A DNA stretch of 64,000 nucleotides from Nitrospinales bacterium. GTDB lineage: Bacteria > Nitrospinota_A > UBA7883 > JACRGQ01. Positions 24,772 to 33,594 of this stretch are shown piece by piece. The stretch covers positions 1 through 64,000 of the forward strand of contig JAHFEK010000004.1 in the NCBI GenBank assembly GCA_023248495.1, in the 5' to 3' direction. How positions within the stretch are numbered: the first letter of the stretch is position 1; every line of letters begins with the position of its first letter. The notes below the pieces were generated by a model, which ran no database searches, was not told the origin of the DNA, and saw only the letters and a list, made by a program, of their open reading frames with translations. The position numbers were made by a program, and so were the translations under genes.

Positions 24772-26628
24772 ATGAATAACCCCCGCGTACTCCGCACCAT
24801 CTTCTTCGTTGTACTTCTTGCCACCGTTCTATCGACATTCCGCCCCGGCATCAATGCGCCCATGACGCTTGATATGCGCATGATCACCTACAAAAACACG
24901 ATGATAACCGCGCCTGATGGCATCCTGCGGGTATTTCAGGGGGACTTCTGCGGCGGATGCCGCGTGGATCTGCCGGTTAATCTATCCACCGGCTTCTACC
25001 GCCCGCTAGTCAACGCCGTTTTTTGGTTTGAATACCGCTTCGCCGGGAATAACGAAGCGATATACAACTTCGACCAAATCCTGTTTCACTGGGCCTGCGC
25101 GCTGATGGTCTTCTTCCTTGCCGCACGGCTGGCGCCGGATAAACCCTTACTGCCCTTCATTGCCGCCACGCTATTCGCCCTACACCCCGCCAATGCCTAT
25201 GCCGCCACCCGCGATGTGCGGGCTGACTCGCTTTGCCTCCTGTTTTATCTCGGCGCACTCATAGCCTACCTCCGCGCTTTTCCCCCCGCGGCGCCGCCGC
25301 GCCGGGAATTTCTTCTCATTGCCTTTGCCTGTTACCTTGGCGCGATATTGAGCAAAGAAATGGGGGCAACGCTCCCCGCCGTGCTGATGATGCTCCACCT
25401 GCGCCTGTGGTTCGGCGAAGGACGTCCCCCGCGGGAAATTCTGCACACCCTCCCCTTCTGGCTCTTATTCGCGGCATATATGATGATGCGGGCACTTCTT
25501 TTTTCACAGGCGTGGGAGAGCCCCTACCTGTTGGTTCATACTTCGCATGTCCTCTACGTCAACGCGATTAAAAACTTCGCCATTTACCTCCTGCGCTACT
25601 TAATGCCGATGGGGGCCGAATACTCCACATTGTTGCCGAAAATGATAAATTTCATCGATGCCAGCTTCGCCGATCCCCTCATATATTTTTCGTCGGCGCT
25701 TCTTATCCTGATTACCGCCGCGGCGCTATTGAATAGCCGGCGGCATCCCACGGCGGCGTTTTTGACCTTCTTCCTGCTGATTACGATGACACCCCTGACC
25801 ATGGTCACCCATATCACCGACATTACCGACATAAATATGCTTAAAGCGCCCGAACGCTTTATGTATATCCCTTCCGTTCCCCTGTTGTTGCTGTTCGCGC
25901 TCCTTCTGCACGGTGCCTACGCCCGGATGCAAAAGAATTGGATGAAAACGGGGGCCGCCATCGCCGGTGTGGGCGTATCGCTTTTCCTGGGATTTCAATC
26001 CAATCTCCACACGGCGGCCATCAACAGCAAAATGGCGACGCTAAAAAGCCTCTACCTTATTCCTAAAGAGCGCCTCACCCCCCGCATGTTGCTCATGCGT
26101 GAATGCTTCTACGCCGAACTTGTAGACATTCCCTTGGGTAATTTTGCCGACGCGGAGAACCGGTTGGCAAAAGTATTGGAGAATAACCCGCCGATACCCA
26201 TGCCCTATGTGACGCTCGGATTTATCTACCTGGAAACAAAGCGGTGGGAACTGATACCGCCGCTCGTATCGCAATGGAACAACCTCACGCCTGAAGACAT
26301 TCTTAACCTTCGGAGAAAAAACCCAACCATCGAGAACGAATACCTTGGCGCTTACCACAATTTCCCCTACCTGCTGGCCGCGGCGGCGGCGCACCGGGGC
26401 GAAGCGAGCCAAACGGCGGATTTACTCTGCTCCGCGCTCCGGCGGGGTTATAATGAAGAGGCGGTTTTAGGCGGGCTGCGCGAGGATTACCTGCTGAACG
26501 GTCCGCCTCAATGCCGCGCGGCAAAGAACGAGGCCCTCTGCCGTAAAAACGCATCCATCCCCGATTTCGCCGGATGGCGGCAACCGCTCGATCCAAAACG
26601 TTGCGAGGAATGGAAGAAACTCCTCTAG
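24772..26628 (+). CDS. GT-C-type membrane protein with C-terminal helical (TPR-like) domain
   Basis: 618 aa. About 11 membrane helices followed by a soluble C-terminal region of about 200 aa with TPR character (NFADAENRLAKVLENNPPIPMPYVTLGFIY). ALHPANAYAATRDVRADSLCLLFY resembles the HPxxxE...xGRxDxL loop of TMTC/PMT-like proteins that glycosylate with lipid-linked sugars. Given its place after the pilins and next to another GT-C-like gene, pilin or surface glycosylation is possible. That is inference. Confidence 0.7.
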   Translation: MNNPRVLRTIFFVVLLATVLSTFRPGINAPMTLDMRMITYKNTMITAPDGILRVFQGDFCGGCRVDLPVNLSTGFYRPLVNAVFWFEYRFAGNNEAIYNFDQILFHWACALMVFFLAARLAPDKPLLPFIAATLFALHPANAYAATRDVRADSLCLLFYLGALIAYLRAFPPAAPPRREFLLIAFACYLGAILSKEMGATLPAVLMMLHLRLWFGEGRPPREILHTLPFWLLFAAYMMMRALLFSQAWESPYLLVHTSHVLYVNAIKNFAIYLLRYLMPMGAEYSTLLPKMINFIDASFADPLIYFSSALLILITAAALLNSRRHPTAAFLTFFLLITMTPLTMVTHITDITDINMLKAPERFMYIPSVPLLLLFALLLHGAYARMQKNWMKTGAAIAGVGVSLFLGFQSNLHTAAINSKMATLKSLYLIPKERLTPRMLLMRECFYAELVDIPLGNFADAENRLAKVLENNPPIPMPYVTLGFIYLETKRWELIPPLVSQWNNLTPEDILNLRRKNPTIENEYLGAYHNFPYLLAAAAAHRGEASQTADLLCSALRRGYNEEAVLGGLREDYLLNGPPQCRAAKNEALCRKNASIPDFAGWRQPLDPKRCEEWKKLL

Positions 26629-26726
26629 AAAATACCGTGAACCGCGCCTGGCCGCCATAGGAAATGAGACCCTTCGGTTGTCAACGATCCCCCCGGATGA
26701 CCATATTGGGGCAATGAGATCCGCTT

Positions 26727-28460
26727 TTGAAACGGCCCCTTCCGTATTACTATGCAGAGATGGAGCAACGCGTGGCGGACCGTATTTTCGCCATTTTCCT
26801 CATTCCGCCGGTGGCGGGCCTTATCGCTTTCATCACCGCCCTTTTGTTTGGCACGAAAGCGGCCGCGCCGGTCGCCGCTGCGGGAATACTCTGCGCGCTC
26901 TGCGCCATCGTCTTTTTCCTCCTGAAGGGGAAACTGTTCTGCGGGCTTCCCCGTTGGGGATCCGCCCTGTTCGTTCCCGCGGCCCTGTTCCTTTTTTGGA
27001 TTTCTTCCGTTCCCCCCTATTGGCGCGACGACCTCATCACCCACATGGCGCTGCCACATCTGGCGGTAATGCATGGCGTGTGGCCTTTTCCGTCCTTTCA
27101 ACCATCCGCATTCGCGCCCGACCTGTTGCTGCCGCTTAACCTTGCCTTTGTGGCGTACGGCCTTGACTGGGCCGCGTCGTACATTTCGGTTTTCTACATT
27201 TTGGCCACCGCTCTGCTCGTGGCGCATTGGACGGCGCGCGAAACGGGTATGCGCTGGGGGATTGTGGCTGGCGCGGCATTGCTCACGCTTGGCATCCTGT
27301 TCCGCCTTGCCACCGCATCTTACTCCGATCCGGCCGTGATGTTTTTTGGCGCGGCGGGTTCATTCTACTGGTACGAATGGTTGAAACGGCCGAATCGCTC
27401 CGATGCGTTGAAAGGCGGGCTTGCCTTTGCGGCTGGAACGGCGGTCAAATACAACGCCGGCCTGTTGATGGCCTGTTTTCTAGCCGTGATGCTGCTGGCG
27501 GCGTTGCGGCGCAAAACGGCGCGCGATTGGGCTATTGCGTCCGTTGCCGCCGCCGGTTTCACGCTGCTTTTTTGCGGGCCGTGGTGGTGGGCCGCCGCGC
27601 ACCGCGCCGAGGCGCCGCGAGCCGTCTTTCAAAGCCGCTTCGAGACCGCCCCAATCCGCGAACGGGCGGAACTTTGCGGAGAAACGAAAATATGGGCTGC
27701 CGTGGCGCCATTGCGTCTCTTCATTAACGGGGCTGAAGGGGGCCGCTGTGAATTCGATGGCCGATTAAATCCCTTTTTGCTCCTCGGTGGATTGCTCGCC
27801 CTCTGGCGCTCTTCTGGGCGCCTGGAAAAGCGGCTGCTCTTCGCGTCTCTCGGCCTGTTTTTGCTTTTTGCCGGATTGCTTATCTCGCCAATGGCCCGCT
27901 ATCTGCTCCCCTTGGCGCCCGCACTCGCCTTTTTAACGGCATCCTCGGCGGCCTTCTTCGCGACGGAGAAGAGGACGACGGCGGCAATCACCATGGTAGT
28001 ACTAATGCTGGCGTGGAATGCGTGGGATTTCAGCGCCGCAGTCCGCCGGTTTGACGGGTGGAAATACCTTGCGGGGAAGGAATCGCGGGAAGAATTTATC
28101 CGGCGTACCGTGCCCGCCTATGCGGTAACGCAATGGGCCAACGGTCACTTGCCGCCGGAAAGCCGCATCTATTTCGCTTTTATCGGCAACCGGGTTTATT
28201 ACAGCGAACGGGATTACTACTATGATTCATTTTGGGATGGCGCCACGCTGATGGCGCTTTTCACCGGGGGCAAAGACGCGGCGGAAATCAAACAGTCACT
28301 CCGGGATAAAGGATTCACCCATTTAGTGTTGATGGACGGCGTCATGCGGCGCTTCATCGAGAGCAATGGCATTGTTCCGCTTTATGAACAATTCGTTGCG
28401 GTGGCGCCGGGGATGTATGCAAAGGACGGCGCGACCCTGCTGACGCTTACGGAAAATTAA
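26727..28460 (+). CDS. GT39/ArnT-like membrane glycosyltransferase
   Basis: 577 aa, around 12 membrane helices. PPYWRDDLITHMALPHLA in the first large loop contains the acidic DD pair expected of GT-C enzymes, and a C-terminal soluble domain has IYFAFIGNRVYYSERDYYYDSFWDG. Such enzymes move sugars from polyprenyl phosphate to lipid or protein acceptors outside the inner membrane. Start uncertain: TTG at 26727 or ATG at 26760, neither with a strong ribosome site. It converges on dut with 10 bp between. Confidence 0.72.
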   Translation: MKRPLPYYYAEMEQRVADRIFAIFLIPPVAGLIAFITALLFGTKAAAPVAAAGILCALCAIVFFLLKGKLFCGLPRWGSALFVPAALFLFWISSVPPYWRDDLITHMALPHLAVMHGVWPFPSFQPSAFAPDLLLPLNLAFVAYGLDWAASYISVFYILATALLVAHWTARETGMRWGIVAGAALLTLGILFRLATASYSDPAVMFFGAAGSFYWYEWLKRPNRSDALKGGLAFAAGTAVKYNAGLLMACFLAVMLLAALRRKTARDWAIASVAAAGFTLLFCGPWWWAAAHRAEAPRAVFQSRFETAPIRERAELCGETKIWAAVAPLRLFINGAEGGRCEFDGRLNPFLLLGGLLALWRSSGRLEKRLLFASLGLFLLFAGLLISPMARYLLPLAPALAFLTASSAAFFATEKRTTAAITMVVLMLAWNAWDFSAAVRRFDGWKYLAGKESREEFIRRTVPAYAVTQWANGHLPPESRIYFAFIGNRVYYSERDYYYDSFWDGATLMALFTGGKDAAEIKQSLRDKGFTHLVLMDGVMRRFIESNGIVPLYEQFVAVAPGMYAKDGATLLTLTEN

Positions 28461-28470
28461 AGCGGTGGGG

Positions 28471-28896
28471 TCAGGTGTGGCCGGTGCTGCCGAATCCGCC
28501 GTGGGCTCGCGAAGTGCCGTCCAACTCAGCCGCCTCTTCCACGCGCCATTCCGGGGCTTTCAACGGCACAATCTGGGCTATCTTGCCGCCTGCCTTGATG
28601 ACGTAATCCGTGCCGTTGCCGTTGTGCATCACGATCTTCACTTCGCCACGGTAACCGGCATCGATCACGCCCGCCGCAGTGTAAATGCGGGCGGCGGCCA
28701 TCGATGACCGATCCTTGATGATGCCGCCCCAGCCGTCAGGAAATTTCAGCGCGATACCGGTGCGGACGATTGCCTGTCCGCCGGCGGGGATAACGGTTTC
28801 TTCAAGGCCGTACAGGTCGCAACCGAGATCGCCGGGGTGGCCTACGGTCGGCAGCTTCGCCGCCGGATGAAGCTTTTTGACTTTCAAGGTGAACAT
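28471..28896 (-). CDS. dut: dUTP diphosphatase
   Basis: 141 aa trimeric-type dUTPase from ATG 28896; a GTG at 28938 would add 14 residues. All five family motifs are visible: PGDLGCDLYG, DRSSMA, GVIDAGYRGEVKIVMHN, GGKIAQIVPLK and the C-terminal arm RAHGGFGSTG. It hydrolyses dUTP to dUMP and PPi, keeping uracil out of DNA. Confidence 0.96.
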   Translation of the reverse strand: MFTLKVKKLHPAAKLPTVGHPGDLGCDLYGLEETVIPAGGQAIVRTGIALKFPDGWGGIIKDRSSMAAARIYTAAGVIDAGYRGEVKIVMHNGNGTDYVIKAGGKIAQIVPLKAPEWRVEEAAELDGTSRAHGGFGSTGHT

Positions 28897-28939
28897 GGCG
28901 GGTATTAAAACATTCTTTGATGGCCGCGGCAACGCCACT

Positions 28940-28966
28940 TTGCAAAAGCGGAAATGCTGGTATAAT
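28940..28966 (+). promoter_or_regulatory. Promoter of tRNA-Gly
   Basis: TTGCAA at 28940-28945 and TGG-TATAAT with the -10 at 28961-28966, spacing 15 bp; shifting the -35 to TTTGCA makes it 16. The -10 ends 16 bp before the tRNA. It overlaps the 5' end of the divergent dut gene. Confidence 0.6.
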
Positions 28967-28982
28967 GCGTCCTCTGGAAATC

Positions 28983-29057
28983 GCGGGAGTAACTCAATGG
29001 TAGAGTGTCAGCTTCCCAAGCTGAAGGTTGCGGGTTCGAATCCCGTCTCCCGCTCCA
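28983..29057 (+). tRNA. tRNA-Gly (anticodon CCC)
   Basis: 75 nt including an encoded CCA. Acceptor GCGGGAG pairs with CTCCCGC. The anticodon stem TCAGC/GCTGA encloses loop TTCCCAA, giving CCC (reads GGG). T loop TTCGAAT present. Confidence 0.97.
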
Positions 29058-29130
29058 AGATAATCACAAAAATCACCCCCTCTTTATTAATTTAATTTAT
29101 TTTACGGCCCCGGGGTGGTAATGTCGCGGT

Positions 29131-29730
29131 ATGCAAAACGGCGACGATGTTCGAATCTGTTTTTTTGGGGACTCATTCGTCAACGGAACCGGCGATACCG
29201 AATGCCTTGGCTGGGCCGGCCGGGTCTGCCAGATAGCCAACAGTAAAGGGAGTAAAATCACTTTTTACAACCTTGGCGTACGCCGCGACACATCGGAGGA
29301 TGTTCGGCTGCGCTGGAAAAAGGAAACCGCAAACCGGCTGGAAGGGCCATTTCACGGACGCCTCATCTTTTCCTTCGGCGTAAACGACACCGCCATCGTC
29401 GCGGGAAAGCAACGGGTCTCCTTCGAGGATTCCGTCAACAACATGCGGCTCATACTCGCCGCCGCCAAAAAAAAATACGACACCCTTGTGGTCGGACCGC
29501 CGCCGGTATCCGATCAAGAGCACAATAAACGAATCCGCCGCCTCTCCACCTCTTACGCCGCAACCGCCAAAAAGCTGGGCGTTCCATACCTCGACATTTT
29601 CACGCCGTTGAACAAATCGGCCTTATGGATGGAAGAAGTGGATGGCCATGACAAACACCACCCCGACGGTGGCGGGTACACGCTCCTTGCCGCGCTGGTA
29701 TTGGAGTGGGAACAGTGGTGGTTCCGCTAA
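29131..29730 (+). CDS. SGNH/GDSL-family hydrolase
   Basis: 199 aa. Block I FFGDSFVNGTG carries the nucleophile Ser, block III is SFGVNDT, and block V is DKHHPDGGGY with the catalytic Asp/His. No signal peptide, so a cytoplasmic esterase or lipase-like hydrolase is likely. It follows tRNA-Gly by about 70 bp and converges with the Fe-S flavoprotein gene. Substrate unknown. Confidence 0.87.
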   Translation: MQNGDDVRICFFGDSFVNGTGDTECLGWAGRVCQIANSKGSKITFYNLGVRRDTSEDVRLRWKKETANRLEGPFHGRLIFSFGVNDTAIVAGKQRVSFEDSVNNMRLILAAAKKKYDTLVVGPPPVSDQEHNKRIRRLSTSYAATAKKLGVPYLDIFTPLNKSALWMEEVDGHDKHHPDGGGYTLLAALVLEWEQWWFR

Positions 29731-29747
29731 TTACCCGGCGCGGTCCG

Positions 29748-31088
29748 TCAGCTTGTACCGAACTTGGTTTCGATGGCGATACCGCACGCTTTCAGGAAGT
29801 CGTTTGGCAGGACTCCGCCAACGAAAACGAACACCGAGTCGTTGGGAATAGAGACTGTTTGCCCTTTGTATTCCAACAAAACCTCGGCGCCCTTGATCTC
29901 CTTGACGTTTGATTCCATCATCAGCGTCACCTTGCCCGCCTTGACCGCCGCGTCGATCCGCGTTTGATTCCCCGCCTTGATGCGGGAAAACGCGGCGCTG
30001 CGATAGGAAAGCGTCACTGCGTTTCCCTCTTGGCGGGCAAGCGCGATGGCGGCTTCCACGGCGCTGTCGCCGCCGCCCACCACCAGGATTTTCTGGCCGC
30101 TGTAATGCTCGGGCTCCAACAGACGATACATCACCTTGGGCAGCTTTTCACCCGGCACCCCCAATTTGCGCGGCGTGCCGCGGCGGCCTATGGCCAAAAG
30201 GACAAAGCGGGTTAACAGTTCCCGCTTGGAGGTTTTCACCGTAAACTTCGCGCCCTCGCGCGTAAGGCTTTGCACCTTTTCGTTTGCATACACCTTCAAC
30301 TGCGCCTTGGCTATGATGTCCTTCCACAGAGCCAGCAGCTGCTCCTTGCTCAGCTCGCCGGTGCGTATTTTTCCGTAGATCGGAACTTCCACGGGACGGG
30401 TCATAACCACCTTGGCGCGCGGATAGGAAAGGATCGCGCCGCCAAACTCCTCTTCCTGGTCGAGCAGGAGGTAATTTAGGTTCTTGCTTTTGGCGGTAAG
30501 CGATGCGGCCAGCCCCGCGGGGCCCGCGCCGACAATAATAAGATCGTACACATCCGGCTCCTTGGGAAATTGCCCGGCTTTGAGGTCTTCCTCAATGTAA
30601 GTGACGGATTCAATTCCTTGCGTCATCGCATTGCGGATAAGCCCCATGCCGCCCAGTTCGCCGGCGATGAATATCCGTTCCATATTGGTTTCAAAGTTCG
30701 GTTGCACTTGCGGGATATCCACGCCGCGCTTTTCCGTCCCGAACACCAGTTCGATGGCCCCCACCGGACAGGCGCGGGCGCAGGCGCCGTGACCGACGCA
30801 ACGGGAGGCGTAAACCGCCTCCGCCTTGTTATCAACGATCCCCAGCACATTTTTTTCGGGACAAGCGTTGATGCAACTGCCGGAGCCGATACAGATGGCC
30901 CGGTTCACCTTGGGGTGAATCGTGGCCGGTTCGCTCAGGCCGTCCTGTTTGGCCCGTTCAATCTCCTTGGACATTTTTTTCGAGCCGCGGCTTTGCAGGA
31001 ACAGATAGGGCCCGACCACCACCAGGATGATAACCGCCCCCGCGATAAGGGTGATATTTTCGATAAGCAGGTTCAACAACTTGTCCAC
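29748..31088 (-). CDS. Membrane-anchored ferredoxin-flavoprotein oxidoreductase
   Basis: 446 aa. One N-terminal helix (ITLIAGAVIILVVVGPYLF). Two [4Fe-4S] ferredoxin motifs follow (CIGSGSCINACP, CVGHGACARACP), then a two-dinucleotide-domain flavoprotein with FAD motif VGAGPAGLAAS and NAD(P) motif VVGGGDSAVEA. It resembles YpdA/thioredoxin reductase-like enzymes but lacks the TrxR redox CxxC. It probably passes electrons between NAD(P)H, FAD, Fe-S clusters and the membrane cytochrome encoded 8 bp upstream. The start is one of two in-frame GTGs (31088 or 31094); both are near the upstream stop. Confidence 0.82.
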   Translation of the reverse strand: MDKLLNLLIENITLIAGAVIILVVVGPYLFLQSRGSKKMSKEIERAKQDGLSEPATIHPKVNRAICIGSGSCINACPEKNVLGIVDNKAEAVYASRCVGHGACARACPVGAIELVFGTEKRGVDIPQVQPNFETNMERIFIAGELGGMGLIRNAMTQGIESVTYIEEDLKAGQFPKEPDVYDLIIVGAGPAGLAASLTAKSKNLNYLLLDQEEEFGGAILSYPRAKVVMTRPVEVPIYGKIRTGELSKEQLLALWKDIIAKAQLKVYANEKVQSLTREGAKFTVKTSKRELLTRFVLLAIGRRGTPRKLGVPGEKLPKVMYRLLEPEHYSGQKILVVGGGDSAVEAAIALARQEGNAVTLSYRSAAFSRIKAGNQTRIDAAVKAGKVTLMMESNVKEIKGAEVLLEYKGQTVSIPNDSVFVFVGGVLPNDFLKACGIAIETKFGTS

Positions 31089-31095
31089 GGCCACC

Positions 31096-32028
31096 TCATA
31101 TGCGAAAAACGTAGTAAACGGCAATATGCAGGAACATAACGATGAACATGATGATGGCGAACGGTTTATGGAATACGTGCCAGTAATGCAGCAGTTTGTG
31201 CGACGCTTCAAGGAATTGGATGGAACGCACCAGCCGCCCCTTTTCCCGTATCAGCTTGAAGACGCGGTTCTTCACATGATCGGGTATCTGCTTGTTGGCT
31301 TTGAGGCCGCGCCAGATACCATACATCGTGATCATGCTCCTGATATCGGTCGTGAACAACGCCCAAAGCGCATCGAACATGCCCAGTTCCCGCGACCCGT
31401 CACGGCCGGAATGCCGCCGTTCAAGCTTCGGCCCGGCGATCCGCTCGAAGTAGTGCTGAACGTCATACTGCCCTCTGGCGAACTGGTCGATCTCAAGGGT
31501 GATATCGTCCATGATTTCGTTGATCTCATCCATCTTCAGTTCTTGCCCCGATATGGAACGGGGAATCTGCACATACAGATAGCGGCCAAGGAATCCGCTG
31601 ACGGCCACCACCACCGCCGACCAGTACGAAAGCGCCACGATACCGCCGAATTTGTAGGTGCTGTGCGCCGTGACCAACAGGGTGCCGACAATTCCCAGGA
31701 ACATGTGAACGTCCAGCCAGTAGCGAATGGAACCGACGCCCTGCATAAACTTGAAATGTTTCCGCATCGAATAGAGCATCATAACGACGAAGCAGGCGCT
31801 GCCGATCCATCCGACAAGGTGCCAGATTCCGCGGTTGGGCTGATTGGATACCTTGTAAGCGGTGAGCAAGCCGCTTTTATGGGCCACATCCAAAAAGGTG
31901 AACGGTTGGCCCGTCAGCTCCAAATAACTTTCCACAAAAACCAGCGCCATCACGAGAACGCCGATGAAGGTAAGGATCAACGGGAGGAGGGGGCTTCCCT
32001 CCGCAACCAGTTTTTTGTGTTCTTTCAT
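31096..32028 (-). CDS. Membrane cytochrome b-like protein
   Basis: 310 aa from ATG 32028 (a TTG three codons earlier is possible). About five to six helices with well-placed histidines: IWHLVGW, WLDVHMFLG, VTAHSTYKFGG, HYWHVFHKPFA and LHIAVYY. This suggests two b hemes, as in ferric-reductase or cytochrome b561-like proteins. A cytoplasmic helical region of about 100 aa sits between helices. It is adjacent to, and surely a partner of, the Fe-S flavoprotein. The pair could oxidise or reduce quinone with NAD(P)H or ferredoxin. Confidence 0.72.
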   Translation of the reverse strand: MKEHKKLVAEGSPLLPLILTFIGVLVMALVFVESYLELTGQPFTFLDVAHKSGLLTAYKVSNQPNRGIWHLVGWIGSACFVVMMLYSMRKHFKFMQGVGSIRYWLDVHMFLGIVGTLLVTAHSTYKFGGIVALSYWSAVVVAVSGFLGRYLYVQIPRSISGQELKMDEINEIMDDITLEIDQFARGQYDVQHYFERIAGPKLERRHSGRDGSRELGMFDALWALFTTDIRSMITMYGIWRGLKANKQIPDHVKNRVFKLIREKGRLVRSIQFLEASHKLLHYWHVFHKPFAIIMFIVMFLHIAVYYVFRI

Positions 32029-32049
32029 TGCCTGCAACTTCTCCCTTGC

Positions 32050-33459
32050 CTAATCTTTAATGCCGTAACGCTCCAGCTTTTTATAAAGCCGGGAGCGGTG
32101 GATACCCAACATTTGCGCCGCTTTAAGTTTGTTGTTGCCGGTTTTTGCAAGAGCGGAAAGTATCAGTTTCTTCTCGGCCTCGTCAAGCGAAAGAACATCC
32201 CCCCCATCCACGGGCCCGGAAGCGGGCGGCGGAACGGCGGCGGACGTTTCCCGCGAATCGGTTAACGGCAAAATCTGGATGTGGCGCTCGTCAATCACTT
32301 CCAGGTCGGGAAGCGCGAAACAGCGCTCGATCACGTTTTGCAGTTCACGCACGTTGCCGGGCCAATCGTGCCGGGCGAGCGCGGCCAGGGCCGAAGCGGA
32401 AATCCCTTTCACGCCGCGGCCAAAGCGGGCATTGAGGCGCTCGATGGTACCCTGCGCCAGCAACGGTATATCCCCTTTACGGGCGCGTAACGGCGGCAGC
32501 TTGATGTTCAACACGTTGATGCGGTAGTACAAGTCTTCCCGCAGCTTCCCTTCTTTAACGGCGCGCCCCACATCAATGTTGGTGGCGGCAATCACGCGTA
32601 CGTTGATCGGCATCTCCTCGGCGCCGCCGACGGGCCGCACCGTCCCCTCCTGCAACACACGCAACATTTTTGCCTGAACCTCCACCGGCATTTCGGTGAT
32701 TTCATCCAGAAAGATGGATCCGCCGTCGGCCGCCTTGAAAAGCCCTTCGGCGGCGGCCATCGCGCCGGTAAAAGCCCCCTTCCGGTGACCAAACAATTCG
32801 CTTTCGATAAGCTCGGAAGGAAGCGCGGCGCAATTAACCGCGATGAAGGGTCGATCGGCCCGCGCCGACGCGTAATGTATACCTTTGGCCACTAACTCTT
32901 TGCCGGTGCCGCTCTCCCCCTCGATCAACACGGGGCTGCCGATGCCCGCGGCCCCGCGTATCCTGTCCGCCAACTCCACCATCACGGCGCTTGCGCCGAT
33001 TATATCCTGATACCGGTTGGTTTCCTTGAGTTCGCGCGAGAGGCGGTTGATCTCGCGGTCTTTGACGGTTATCTGTTTCTTGAGATCTTTTATTCGAAGC
33101 ATCGCCCGTATGCGGGCCATCAGTTCGTCCATATCGACCGGCTTGGTCAAATAATCATCCGCGCCGATATCAAGCCCCTTGATCCGGCTTTCCTTGTCGT
33201 CCTGCGCGGTGAGGAGAATAATCGGCATAAAAATCCCTTTTCTCATCTCTTTCATACGGGTAAGCGTTTCAAACCCGTCCAACCCCGGCATCATCACGTC
33301 CAGCAAAATCAAATCCGGCTCTATTTCTTCTAGCAATTTAAGTGCCCGTGCGCCGCTATCCGCGGAAATGACACGGTAATTACGCCGAATCAAACGGCTT
33401 TCCAGAACCTCAAGGTTGTCCGGTTCGTCATCAACTATCAGTATTAAAGGGGTTTCCAT
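32050..33459 (-). CDS. NtrC-family sigma-54 response regulator
   Basis: 469 aa. REC domain with VDDEPDN, phospho-acceptor Asp in LILLDVMMPG (near 53) and LTKPVD. AAA+ domain with Walker A GESGTGKE, the sigma-54 contact loop GAFTGA and Walker B GGSIFLDEI. C-terminal Fis-type helix-turn-helix (NKLKAAQMLGIHRSRLYKKL). It activates sigma-54 promoters when phosphorylated. No histidine kinase is adjacent. It is 13 bp or so from the cytochrome b/flavoprotein operon and may control it. The pilin sigma-54-like promoters need an activator of this class, though not necessarily this one. Confidence 0.93.
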   Translation of the reverse strand: METPLILIVDDEPDNLEVLESRLIRRNYRVISADSGARALKLLEEIEPDLILLDVMMPGLDGFETLTRMKEMRKGIFMPIILLTAQDDKESRIKGLDIGADDYLTKPVDMDELMARIRAMLRIKDLKKQITVKDREINRLSRELKETNRYQDIIGASAVMVELADRIRGAAGIGSPVLIEGESGTGKELVAKGIHYASARADRPFIAVNCAALPSELIESELFGHRKGAFTGAMAAAEGLFKAADGGSIFLDEITEMPVEVQAKMLRVLQEGTVRPVGGAEEMPINVRVIAATNIDVGRAVKEGKLREDLYYRINVLNIKLPPLRARKGDIPLLAQGTIERLNARFGRGVKGISASALAALARHDWPGNVRELQNVIERCFALPDLEVIDERHIQILPLTDSRETSAAVPPPASGPVDGGDVLSLDEAEKKLILSALAKTGNNKLKAAQMLGIHRSRLYKKLERYGIKD

Positions 33460-33594
33460 AGGGTTCTCATGTTAGCACAATGCGTGACCGGTTTTGTAAC
33501 TGCCGTTTGCGTTTTTCGGACACCCCGCCGCACTGCTGCCCGGAATCAGAACACCCCTGTCCCGTCTGTGTCACCGGAGAGGTTGTTGAAAAGA

